DNA of 11,831 nt from Candidatus Aminicenantota bacterium (GTDB lineage: Bacteria > Acidobacteriota > Aminicenantia > UBA2199): NCBI GenBank assembly GCA_020355945.1, contig CP070627.1:4027595-4039425 (forward strand). Reading direction: 5' to 3'. The notes below the pieces were generated by a model. That model saw nothing but the letters and a program-made list of their open reading frames with translations. It was not told the origin of the DNA and did not search any database. Positions 6,869 to 11,831 of the stretch are shown piece after piece; position 1 is the first letter of the stretch, and each line of letters begins with the position of its first letter. The translations under genes and the position numbers were made by a program.

Positions 6869-8611
6869 TATCATTTTTGTTTTAATGGTAAAGAAAAACA
6901 TGGAACCTTTACCGGGTTCGGATTCCACCCATATTTTCCCTCCGTGCCGTTCAACGATTTTCTGGCATATAGCCAGGCCAATGCCGGTTCCCGGATACTT
7001 ACCTTTACCATGGACCCGCTGGAAGATTTTAAATACGGTTTCTTTATAGGCAGGATCAATGCCGATACCATTATCTTTTATGGAAAATAACCATTCATCT
7101 TCACCTTTATGTTTATGTTTACGTTTACCTTTACCTTTACCTTTTTGATTTAGTTGTCTGGCGGATAAATGAATAACCGGCCGGGATCTATCGCAGAACT
7201 TGATGGCATTGGAGATGAGATTCTGGAACAACCTGAGGACCTGGGATTCATCGCAGTAGAATCCCGGCATGGGGTCTCGCGTGATTTTGGCCTGGCTTCG
7301 TTCGATGGCTGCGCTGAGATTGGTTAATGCTTGATCGAGGATTTTCTCAAAGCAGCAGGGGACAAAACTCCCGGCACTGGTGGTAATCCTGGAATACACC
7401 AATAAATCGTTGATCATTTCCTGCATCCGCCGGGCCCCGCTGACACCCCGGTTAATAAAATCTTTACCTTTATCATCCAGCTTATCTTTATAACGTTTTT
7501 CCACTAACCGCAGGTAACCGGAAATGGCCCTCAAGGGTTCTTGTAAGTCGTGAGAGACCACATAGGCAAAGGCTTCCAATTCTTTGTTACTACGTTCCAG
7601 TTCATAGGAGTAATTTTTAATTTTCTCTTCCATGCGTTTTCCTTCTTCGATTTCTTCTTCCAGTTGTTCCACGGTATTGAGTAATTTTTCCGCCAGGACA
7701 GCTTTGGCTTCTGCGGCGGCTTTTTCAATGCGTGACCGCTCCACTTCCAGCTCTTTTCGTTTTAACTCCTCAAAAATCCGTTGGTTATCTTCCAGGATAA
7801 ATTTTCTTCGGAGCAAGGCAATTACTCGTGCTTTAATAATGGAGATATCGCAGGATTTTCCCACGAAGTCATCAGCCCCAGCTTCCAGGGCGCGGGCCAT
7901 GTCCTCTTTGCTTTCATGGGCCATCAATATCATCACCAGGGGCTCCTCCAGCGAACGCCTCATTTCCAGGATATTTTTACAAATTTCAATGCCGTCGATT
8001 TCGGGCAGGGCCAGGTCCACCAGGACACAATCGTATTTTTTCTCTTTAATTTTTTCCAGGGCTTCGCTGCCGCCGAAGGCTTTATCAATACGAATGCCGT
8101 CTTCTTTAAAGGCCTCAGCCAGGAATTCCAGGTAAGTAAGGCTGTTATCCACTGCCAATATCCGGCTGCTCTGGAATAACGAACTGCCAATACCAAATAA
8201 AACATGGGACTCCCTGGATTTCCTCAGTAAGGATTTAATCTTTAGTACCAGGATATCGTCATCGGTAGGTTTGGGTAAATAATCATCAGCCCCGCTTTCC
8301 AGGCCGTGTCGCTGACTTTCTTCGTCATCTTCAACAGTTAACATGAGGATGGGAATGCTCCGGGTATTAATATTCAACTTCAGCCGGCGGCACAATTCAT
8401 CTCCCTGGATGCCCGGCAGATGATAATCGATAATAATCAAGCCGGGGGATTCCTCATCCGTGGATTTGGAAAGTGCATCCAACGCTTGTTCGGCACTGTT
8501 GGCCTCCAACACTTCCCATCCTTGCTGCTCCAGGATATGGCGCAGCACCACCACCTGGATTTCAGAATCCTCCACGATCATGATTTTGTATTTTCTTTCT
8601 TCCCCTGCCAA
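6854..8611 (-). CDS. Histidine kinase with tandem N-terminal receiver domains, REC-REC-coiled coil-HisKA-HATPase (585 aa)
   Basis: First gene of the operon. The start is TTG at 8611, chosen because AAAGGAG lies 7 nt upstream; the first ATG is codon 11, inside the receiver fold. REC1 is about 8-130 (E14/D15, D62, T92, K114). REC2 is about 150-270, with D155, D199 and K252, but the second acidic residue is N156 and the Thr/Ser position is a Met, so it may be degenerate. A Glu/Lys/Ala-rich coiled coil covers about 275-345. The phosphoacceptor is H354 in VSHDLQEPLRAI, a phytochrome-kinase-like H box. The ATP-binding domain shows N468, DNGIGID 513-519 and GTGIGLAI 541-548. Between the N and G1 boxes sits a basic KGKGKGKRKHKHKG insert encoded by hexamer repeats. 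It has no membrane segment or PAS domain. It is likely a response-regulator-type kinase that integrates upstream signals and feeds the two PAS kinases downstream; this relay is inferred. Confidence 0.92.
   Translation of the reverse strand: MAGEERKYKIMIVEDSEIQVVVLRHILEQQGWEVLEANSAEQALDALSKSTDEESPGLIIIDYHLPGIQGDELCRRLKLNINTRSIPILMLTVEDDEESQRHGLESGADDYLPKPTDDDILVLKIKSLLRKSRESHVLFGIGSSLFQSSRILAVDNSLTYLEFLAEAFKEDGIRIDKAFGGSEALEKIKEKKYDCVLVDLALPEIDGIEICKNILEMRRSLEEPLVMILMAHESKEDMARALEAGADDFVGKSCDISIIKARVIALLRRKFILEDNQRIFEELKRKELEVERSRIEKAAAEAKAVLAEKLLNTVEQLEEEIEEGKRMEEKIKNYSYELERSNKELEAFAYVVSHDLQEPLRAISGYLRLVEKRYKDKLDDKGKDFINRGVSGARRMQEMINDLLVYSRITTSAGSFVPCCFEKILDQALTNLSAAIERSQAKITRDPMPGFYCDESQVLRLFQNLISNAIKFCDRSRPVIHLSARQLNQKGKGKGKRKHKHKGEDEWLFSIKDNGIGIDPAYKETVFKIFQRVHGKGKYPGTGIGLAICQKIVERHGGKIWVESEPGKGSMFFFTIKTKMIENRG
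7105..7146. repeat. Hexanucleotide microsatellite inside the 585-aa kinase gene
   Basis: Seven consecutive 6-bp units on the plus strand: CTTTAT, GTTTAT, GTTTAC, GTTTAC, CTTTAC, CTTTAC, CTTTTT. On the coding strand they read GGTAAA/CGTAAA/CATAAA-like and give alternating Lys-Gly, Lys-Arg and Lys-His in a loop of the ATP-binding domain. Confidence 0.8.
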
Positions 8612-8618
8612 CGGTTTT

Positions 8619-8625
8619 CTCCTTT
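8619..8625 (-). promoter_or_regulatory. Ribosome binding site deciding the TTG start of the 585-aa kinase
   Basis: AAAGGAG on the minus strand, 7 nt before TTG 8611. No ATG lies nearby upstream in frame, so this site supports the TTG start. It directly abuts the TAA of a possible small upstream ORF. Confidence 0.75.
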
Positions 8626-8788
8626 AATGTCCTGTGAGATTCACTTCCCGGTGATTGCTCTCGCGCTTTGCTTTAAAAGAAAAAAAATAATCACCCCATT
8701 CAAGGGTCAAAACATCTATTTTATCTTTCATTTTCAAAAATTCATACCTACAGTATCTTTGGGTTGTTCCTTTTAATACCCACCCCAT
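8624..8788 (-). CDS. Possible small upstream ORF (35-54 aa) before the kinase operon
   Basis: An open frame ends in TAA at 8624, 12 nt before the kinase TTG start, with its stop touching the kinase Shine-Dalgarno. Possible starts are ATG 8788 (54 aa, no ribosome site seen) or ATG 8731 (35 aa, with a weak AGG farther upstream). The C-terminal half reads like a folded small protein or leader (for example DVLTLEWGDYFF). I know no family. It could be a coupled leader peptide or a chance frame. A weak promoter-like TTGACC (8710-8705) overlaps it, which argues for a non-coding leader instead. Confidence 0.25.
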   Translation of the reverse strand: MGWVLKGTTQRYCRYEFLKMKDKIDVLTLEWGDYFFSFKAKRESNHREVNLTGH

Positions 8789-8800
8789 TGTAAATAATCG

Positions 8801-8887
8801 AAAAAAAAAAGTCAACTTTTGCCTCCGGCAGGCCCGCGGCGCGGGCACCCTATTAGGGGGGCGCTTTTTGAAAAAACTGCCCCCCTG
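8801..8887 (-). terminator. GC-rich hairpin cluster with T-run, probable terminator/dispersed repeat after the transporter gene
   Basis: Read on the minus strand after the transporter stop: a GGGGGG...CCCCCC hairpin (8885-8856) with an A/T-rich inner stem, a 7-bp palindrome GCCCGCG-C-CGCGGGC (8846-8832), a short GCCT/AGGC stem (8833-8821), then AAAAGTTGACTTTT followed by a run of T (8820-8801). The last element looks like a Rho-independent terminator for transcription coming from the transporter gene. The segment 8831-8852 is the reverse complement of 11810-11831 at 19 of 22 bases, so part of it belongs to a dispersed repeat family. Confidence 0.55.
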
Positions 8888-8920
8888 GACCCCCCACAAA
8901 AACTTTTTATTAAAAAAGGT

Positions 8921-9835
8921 TTATCTCTGAGTAATAATAACGCCGGTAAGCACCACTGCGCCGCCGATGATAAAGGACCATCCGATGGGTTCGCCTAAAA
9001 AGATGAAGGCCACCCCGGAAGCTACCACTGGTTGCAGGTTATGAAAAACAGCAATCTTAGTGGCTTCCATGTATTTTAGCAGCCAGTACCAGAGCACATA
9101 CGCTGCCACCGAAACCCCTAAGGCCATGTAGATAACCGTCAGCCAGGCACCTAATGTGGCAGCGTTGTAATCGAAAATAACAGCACGGTAAAGTCCAAAA
9201 GGGAAGTACATGGCTGAACCCGAAGCCAGGGCATAAGCAGTGACGCGAAATGCACCGTACTTGAGCACCAATGGCCGACCAAGAATAGTATAAGAAGCCC
9301 ATGCCAATACCGCAATAAGAATGATTGAATCACCCAGTAAATATTCGCTCCCCAATTGTATGGCACCGGAGGTCATAATAATGGTTACCCCGATAAGACC
9401 CAAAATAACACCCACTGCACGCCTTAAGATAAATTTCTCTCTCAAATAGAGCAAACCTCCCAGGAAAATCCAGATGGGAACAGTGGCAAATAACAGGGCG
9501 CCGTGACCGGCCCCGGTCAGCTTTTGCCCGTAAAGATAGGCGGTTTGATTGAAGGGTATGATCAGGAAACCCAGGCCAAGGATTTTCCAATGATCTTTTT
9601 TTTCAATAGGCGGTGTCCGGGACCTCAACCGGGTGATTCCCAGCAAAACCAGTGCTGATAAGACAAAACGATAAAAGGCAAAGGTAAAGGGTTCGATGAT
9701 TGCCAGGCCGTATTTGGCAATAGGAAAGGTCAGAGCTCCCAAAAATTGTTGAAGTATTAGAATAGAAATGAGAAACGCTCCACTTTTGCCATGTGAATAG
9801 ACATCATTGGTCATTATTTTGCTGTATGTTTTCAT
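8921..9835 (-). CDS. EamA/DMT-family membrane transporter (304 aa)
   Basis: An integral membrane protein with about ten hydrophobic segments arranged as two EamA repeats. The first repeat begins near ISILILQQFLGALTFPIAKY and includes a GHGALLFATVPIWI-type segment. The second starts around the LLGDSIILIAVLAWASYTIL stretch and ends with HNLQPVVASGVAFIFLGEPI, typical of the family's last-but-one helices. The Drug/Metabolite Transporter superfamily exports metabolites, amino acids or drugs; the substrate cannot be read from sequence. I prefer ATG 9835, which has AAAGG at a 6-nt spacer. A TTG at 9856 with a close GAGG would add seven residues (311 aa). A weak promoter with -10 TAAAAT at 9879-9874 may drive it. 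It is divergent from the AAA+ gene and shares its dyad-rich intergenic region. Confidence 0.9.
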   Translation of the reverse strand: MKTYSKIMTNDVYSHGKSGAFLISILILQQFLGALTFPIAKYGLAIIEPFTFAFYRFVLSALVLLGITRLRSRTPPIEKKDHWKILGLGFLIIPFNQTAYLYGQKLTGAGHGALLFATVPIWIFLGGLLYLREKFILRRAVGVILGLIGVTIIMTSGAIQLGSEYLLGDSIILIAVLAWASYTILGRPLVLKYGAFRVTAYALASGSAMYFPFGLYRAVIFDYNAATLGAWLTVIYMALGVSVAAYVLWYWLLKYMEATKIAVFHNLQPVVASGVAFIFLGEPIGWSFIIGGAVVLTGVIITQR

Positions 9836-9915
9836 TTGCTGCCTTTGAGGAGACAATATACCTCATAATCGATATTTTAGCAAGCGCACCCCCGGGTATT
9901 TAATTTGAATTTCGT

Positions 9916-9939
9916 GATATATATTAAAATTTAATATAT
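9916..9939. repeat. AT-rich 24-bp repeat with perfect 21-bp dyad, copy 1 (candidate operator)
   Basis: Identical over 24 bp to 9960-9983. The dyad 9919-9939 has arms ATATATTAAA and TTTAATATAT around a central A. It ends 1 bp before the TTGACA -35 box of the plus-strand promoter. Confidence 0.75.
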
Positions 9940-9940
9940 G

Positions 9941-9969
9941 TTGACATTTTTAAAATTTTGATATATATT
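9941..9969 (+). promoter_or_regulatory. Near-consensus sigma70 promoter of the AAA+/winged-helix gene
   Basis: TTGACA at 9941-9946, a 17-bp spacer, and TATATT at 9964-9969. Transcription would start near 9976, giving a leader of about 33 nt. The -10 lies inside the second dyad repeat and the -35 directly follows the first, so a protein bound to both dyads would block RNA polymerase. Confidence 0.7.
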
Positions 9970-9983
9970 AAAATTTAATATAT
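9960..9983. repeat. AT-rich 24-bp repeat with perfect 21-bp dyad, copy 2 (candidate operator)
   Basis: Second exact copy of the repeat, 44 bp (about four helical turns) downstream of copy 1. The dyad 9963-9983 covers the -10 box and the expected start site. Confidence 0.75.
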
Positions 9984-9995
9984 TTCAAACTTGGT

Positions 9996-10002
9996 GAGGA
10001 GG
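9996..10002 (+). promoter_or_regulatory. Ribosome binding site deciding the start of the AAA+ gene
   Basis: GAGGAGG with a 6-nt spacer to ATG 10009. It rules out the in-frame TTG at 9991, which would place the Shine-Dalgarno inside the coding region. Confidence 0.85.
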
Positions 10003-10008
10003 TTGAGC

Positions 10009-11223
10009 ATGTTTGAAAAATGGGACATACCGGATAATATATGTAATAATTTCCCCATCGGCAGGAATAATCTTGATTTGTTTGTGGGACATACAAAACA
10101 AACCAAATTCCTTTCAGACCTTCTTTCAAACAAATCAGTGATTATACTGGAAGGAGAAATCGGGGTGGGGAAAACCTCCATGGGAAATTACGTCCGTCAT
10201 TCCAAACAAGGTTTCTTTTCACCCCTACTGGAAATTCCCTGCAAGCCCAAATGGGACAATGACACCTTTATGGGAATTGTACTGGCTGCCATTGTAAAAG
10301 AAATAACCGGGAAAGATTTCACCGATAAAAAATTAAAAAAACACAAGCTCATCCAGGAATTGAATGAAAAATTTTCAGACATCAAATTGGCCAGTTTAGG
10401 TATCACGGGTGCTGGTTTTGGTTTCACTACAGGTTCCACGGTCTCACGCTCCACCCTTATTAATCAAACCATATTAATCCATTACCTAAGGGAAGTGGGA
10501 GAGCTTTTACAGGAAACTTACAATAAAGCCGCTCCTATGATCGTACAGGTCAATAACCTTGATATCGCATATGGCTTTGAAAAAGGCGATTTAATACGCT
10601 TTTTCAATGATATACGGGATACCTTGCAGATTCCTTACATCAGTTGGCTTATTTGTGGCAATGAGGGGCTGGGGAACTTTATCCAAAAAAATATCCCCCG
10701 GGTAGGACAGGTTACCAACAGCGTGATCACAGTAAACCCATTATCTTTCGAAGAAATTTTGAAGGCCTTTGAACTGAGAATAAAGAAAAACCAAATGAAC
10801 GGGTGTGTGCCTATTGAAGAGAACCTGTTAAAATATATTTATGATATTTCCCATGGTTCCTTCAGGGAAATTTTGAATATTGTCTATCAATTGCTGGTTA
10901 AATATTATAATGAACCCCTGGTCAAAACCATTACCACGGAGCATGCGCGTTTCTTTTTCTATGAACTGGGAAAACATCGCATCCAGCGGCTTAAAAGATC
11001 TTCCATCCAGTATCCTATATTTAAGGCGATTTTGGATCACCCGGGTATTAACCAGAAGGAACTGGCAAAAACGGTCAAAAAACAACAGGCCAATGTATCC
11101 CGTGTAACCAAAGAACTTGAAAGCGATGGATACATTACTATTAAAAGAGAAAGCCGTTCCAATTATTATTTTGCCGACACCCAATATCAACTGGGTTTTT
11201 CAGGGGATACCCCGGCGGGATGA
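10009..11223 (+). CDS. AAA+/STAND-like ATPase with C-terminal winged-helix DNA-binding domain (404 aa)
   Basis: Residues about 20-300 form an AAA+-type ATPase: Walker A GEIGVGKTS (49-57), a Walker B-like strand MIVQVNNLD (177-185) in which Asn replaces the usual acidic pair, a sensor-1-like N218 in LICGNEG, and a sensor-2-like R286 in GSFREILN. Residues about 335-390 form a winged helix of MarR/ArsR or Orc1/Cdc6 type (HPGINQKELAKTV, recognition helix near 359-370, then a wing). No membrane segment. The overall plan, ATPase plus C-terminal winged helix, recalls archaeal-type Orc1/Cdc6 and related regulatory ATPases. I cannot assign a precise family. Likely roles are ATP-controlled transcriptional regulation or DNA remodelling. 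The gene has a strong promoter framed by two dyads, so autoregulation is plausible. It is alone on the plus strand; what follows on the other strand is gene debris. Confidence 0.85.
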   Translation: MFEKWDIPDNICNNFPIGRNNLDLFVGHTKQTKFLSDLLSNKSVIILEGEIGVGKTSMGNYVRHSKQGFFSPLLEIPCKPKWDNDTFMGIVLAAIVKEITGKDFTDKKLKKHKLIQELNEKFSDIKLASLGITGAGFGFTTGSTVSRSTLINQTILIHYLREVGELLQETYNKAAPMIVQVNNLDIAYGFEKGDLIRFFNDIRDTLQIPYISWLICGNEGLGNFIQKNIPRVGQVTNSVITVNPLSFEEILKAFELRIKKNQMNGCVPIEENLLKYIYDISHGSFREILNIVYQLLVKYYNEPLVKTITTEHARFFFYELGKHRIQRLKRSSIQYPIFKAILDHPGINQKELAKTVKKQQANVSRVTKELESDGYITIKRESRSNYYFADTQYQLGFSGDTPAG

Positions 11224-11236
11224 CCTGCGGATTTTA

Positions 11237-11311
11237 TCAACCGATGGGTTTTGAAATCTTATACTTCACCAGCTTTCTTTCACCTTCATCATCTTCTGCA
11301 AAAAGTTTCAT
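11237..11311 (-). pseudogene. Short protein-like frame after the Ig-like fragment
   Basis: ATG at 11311 overlaps the TGA of the Ig-like fragment (ATGA) and opens 24 codons to TGA at 11237. The sequence (MKLFAEDDEGERKLVKYKIS) is charged and protein-like. It may be the in-frame continuation of the Ig-like protein after a frameshift or another remnant. I do not recognise it. There is no clear ribosome site. Confidence 0.2.
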
Positions 11312-11580
11312 TTAGTAAATCCAGGAACAATTTTTATTGCTATATTTCTTTTTTTTAATTCCCCATTTTTTCCTTTTTCAATAAATACAAACCGGTAATT
11401 CCCTAAAAACCCGGGACCTGGCTGCCAATAGAAAACCCCTCTTCCGGTATCAAGGGTAGAACCGATGGGGAGAGGAGAAAAATTCAAGATTCGATGTTCA
11501 ACCTTTGCCGGGGAGAGTTCATTGTCAAAGAAATGGATTTCAAGCCTGGCCAGTTCCTTAAACCTGGTAATAATCTCTAA
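11308..11580 (-). pseudogene. C-terminal fragment of an Ig-like (putative He_PIG type) domain protein
   Basis: A 90-codon frame on the minus strand from just after a TAG (11583-11581) to TGA at 11308, without a usable start. It contains FSPLPIGSTLDTGRGVFYWQ followed by PGPGFLGNYRFVF, the pattern of putative Ig domains (LPxGSTLDxxTGxFxWxPGPGxxGxYxF). The tail KRNIAIKIVPGFTK looks like a natural C-terminus. The N-terminal part is missing: upstream sequence becomes a DNA methyltransferase fragment in a different frame, with the junction near 11560. This suggests deletion or recombination debris. Intact proteins with such domains are usually large extracellular proteins; the family assignment is from motif memory. 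Confidence 0.6.
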
Positions 11581-11831
11581 CTAATTGAGTTATCCCTTCT
11601 CCCTTGTTTAAAGAATGCCTTGAATAAGGAGGGTTACAGAGAATCACCTTAATCGACTGCATTGTCCTGTCAATATCCTTTATATCCCGATAATCAAGTG
11701 TATCACCTAAATATAGATTGCCTCCGGGGGCCAGGGGGGGTATGTAGCACGGAGCATGGAGTTGTGAGCCGCAGTTAAGCGGCTCACGAGATGGCCCGAA
11801 GGGCCTTCTTAGGCTCCCCGCGCCGCGGGGC
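11558..11831 (-). pseudogene. Fragment of an N6-adenine DNA methyltransferase (type IIG/ISP-like), fused to repeat sequence upstream
   Basis: Minus-strand frame open from the right edge to TAA at 11558. Residues starting NLYLGDTLDYRDIKDID then ILCNPPYSRHSLNKGEGI and LVRDYYQV match the core of gamma-class N6-adenine methyltransferases: the NPPY catalytic motif IV lies at 11635-11624, followed by the HSxNKG...DY segment seen in Eco57I/type ISP-like enzymes. The protein then stops abruptly where an unrelated Ig-like fragment begins, so at least the C-terminal half is missing. Upstream of about 11728 the frame stays open, but it is low-complexity sequence from a hairpin-rich repeat (CGSQLHAPCYIPPLAPGG), not methyltransferase. 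A broken restriction-modification gene is the best reading; the missing N-terminal part may lie beyond the window or have been replaced. Confidence 0.65.
11718..11831. repeat. Hairpin-rich dispersed repeat element, incomplete at window edge
   Basis: Contains GCCTCCGGGGGCC at its left end; degenerate 7-bp units GTATGTA, GCACGGA, GCATGGA (11740-11760); a perfect 9-bp stem GTGAGCCGC/GCGGCTCAC (11764-11787) around AGTTAA; GGCCC-GAA-GGGCC (11793-11805); and the palindrome CCCGCGCCGCGGG (11817-11829). The last 22 bases match the complement of 8831-8852 at 19 of 22 positions, and GCCTCCGG also begins the first copy. This points to a REP/MITE-like family. No transposase is visible. Confidence 0.6.

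Noticed and set aside
8789..8899. N-terminal extension of the small ORF upstream of the kinase operon, from ATG 8899
   Set aside because: The extension is translated from the hairpin and T-run terminator/repeat region, so it is not plausible coding sequence.
9057..9590. Alternative minus-strand frames at 9057-9302, 9151-9366 and 9330-9590
   Set aside because: They are out-of-frame shadows of the EamA transporter, whose frame is continuous with the expected membrane segments.
9991..10008. TTG at 9991 as the start of the AAA+ gene
   Set aside because: It has no ribosome binding site, and it would put the strong GAGGAGG site inside the coding sequence. ATG 10009 is better.
10828..11190. Minus-strand frames opposite the AAA+ gene (9975-10181, 10197-10454, 10828-11190)
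   Set aside because: They lie antisense to the ATPase and winged-helix motifs and show no domain of their own.

Overview
The window looks like bacterial chromosomal DNA of moderate GC content. The likely source is a free-living, probably Gram-negative anaerobe of a poorly cultured lineage. An Aminicenantes/Acidobacteriota-like source would fit the secreted papain-type protease with PKD and repeat domains, the cytoplasmic REC-PAS-histidine kinase proteins and the Ig-like fragments. Sequence reading alone does not settle the phylum. No rRNA, tRNA, CRISPR array or complete transposase is seen.

Layout. (1) Positions 1-2090, minus: the first 696 codons of a secreted C1A (papain-family) cysteine peptidase that runs off the left edge. 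Its 517-base upstream region is AT-rich. It holds a leader hairpin, a candidate promoter and four GTTGTAYR-type boxes. (2) Positions 2608-8611, minus: three genes in the order 585 aa -> 629 aa -> 777 aa (26-nt gap, then a 4-nt ATGA overlap). All encode soluble histidine kinases with N-terminal receiver domains. Together they carry five receiver domains, four PAS domains and three kinase cores, but no DNA-binding, cyclase or other output domain. (3) Positions 8801-8887: GC-rich hairpins and a T-run between the kinase operon and a minus-strand EamA/DMT transporter gene (8921-9835). (4) Positions 9836-10008: an AT-rich divergent intergenic region with a near-consensus promoter embedded in two identical 24-bp repeats, each containing a perfect 21-bp dyad. 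It drives a plus-strand gene (10009-11223) for an AAA+ ATPase with a C-terminal winged helix. (5) Positions 11224-11831: a gene graveyard on the minus strand. It contains an N6-adenine DNA methyltransferase fragment with an NPPY motif, abutting in another frame the C-terminal piece of an Ig-like-domain protein, plus a hairpin-rich dispersed repeat read in frame with the methyltransferase fragment.

How the genes may work together. The three kinases probably form one phosphorelay that receives phosphoryl groups or protein contacts through receiver domains and passes them to an output protein elsewhere. The AAA+/winged-helix protein is a good candidate to bind the paired dyads at its own promoter and may also affect the divergent transporter. 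A recurring oddity is short tandem repeats: heptanucleotide arrays at both junctions of the kinase operon and in the right-end repeat, and hexanucleotide arrays inside two kinase genes. They encode protein tails and a basic loop in one ATP-binding domain.
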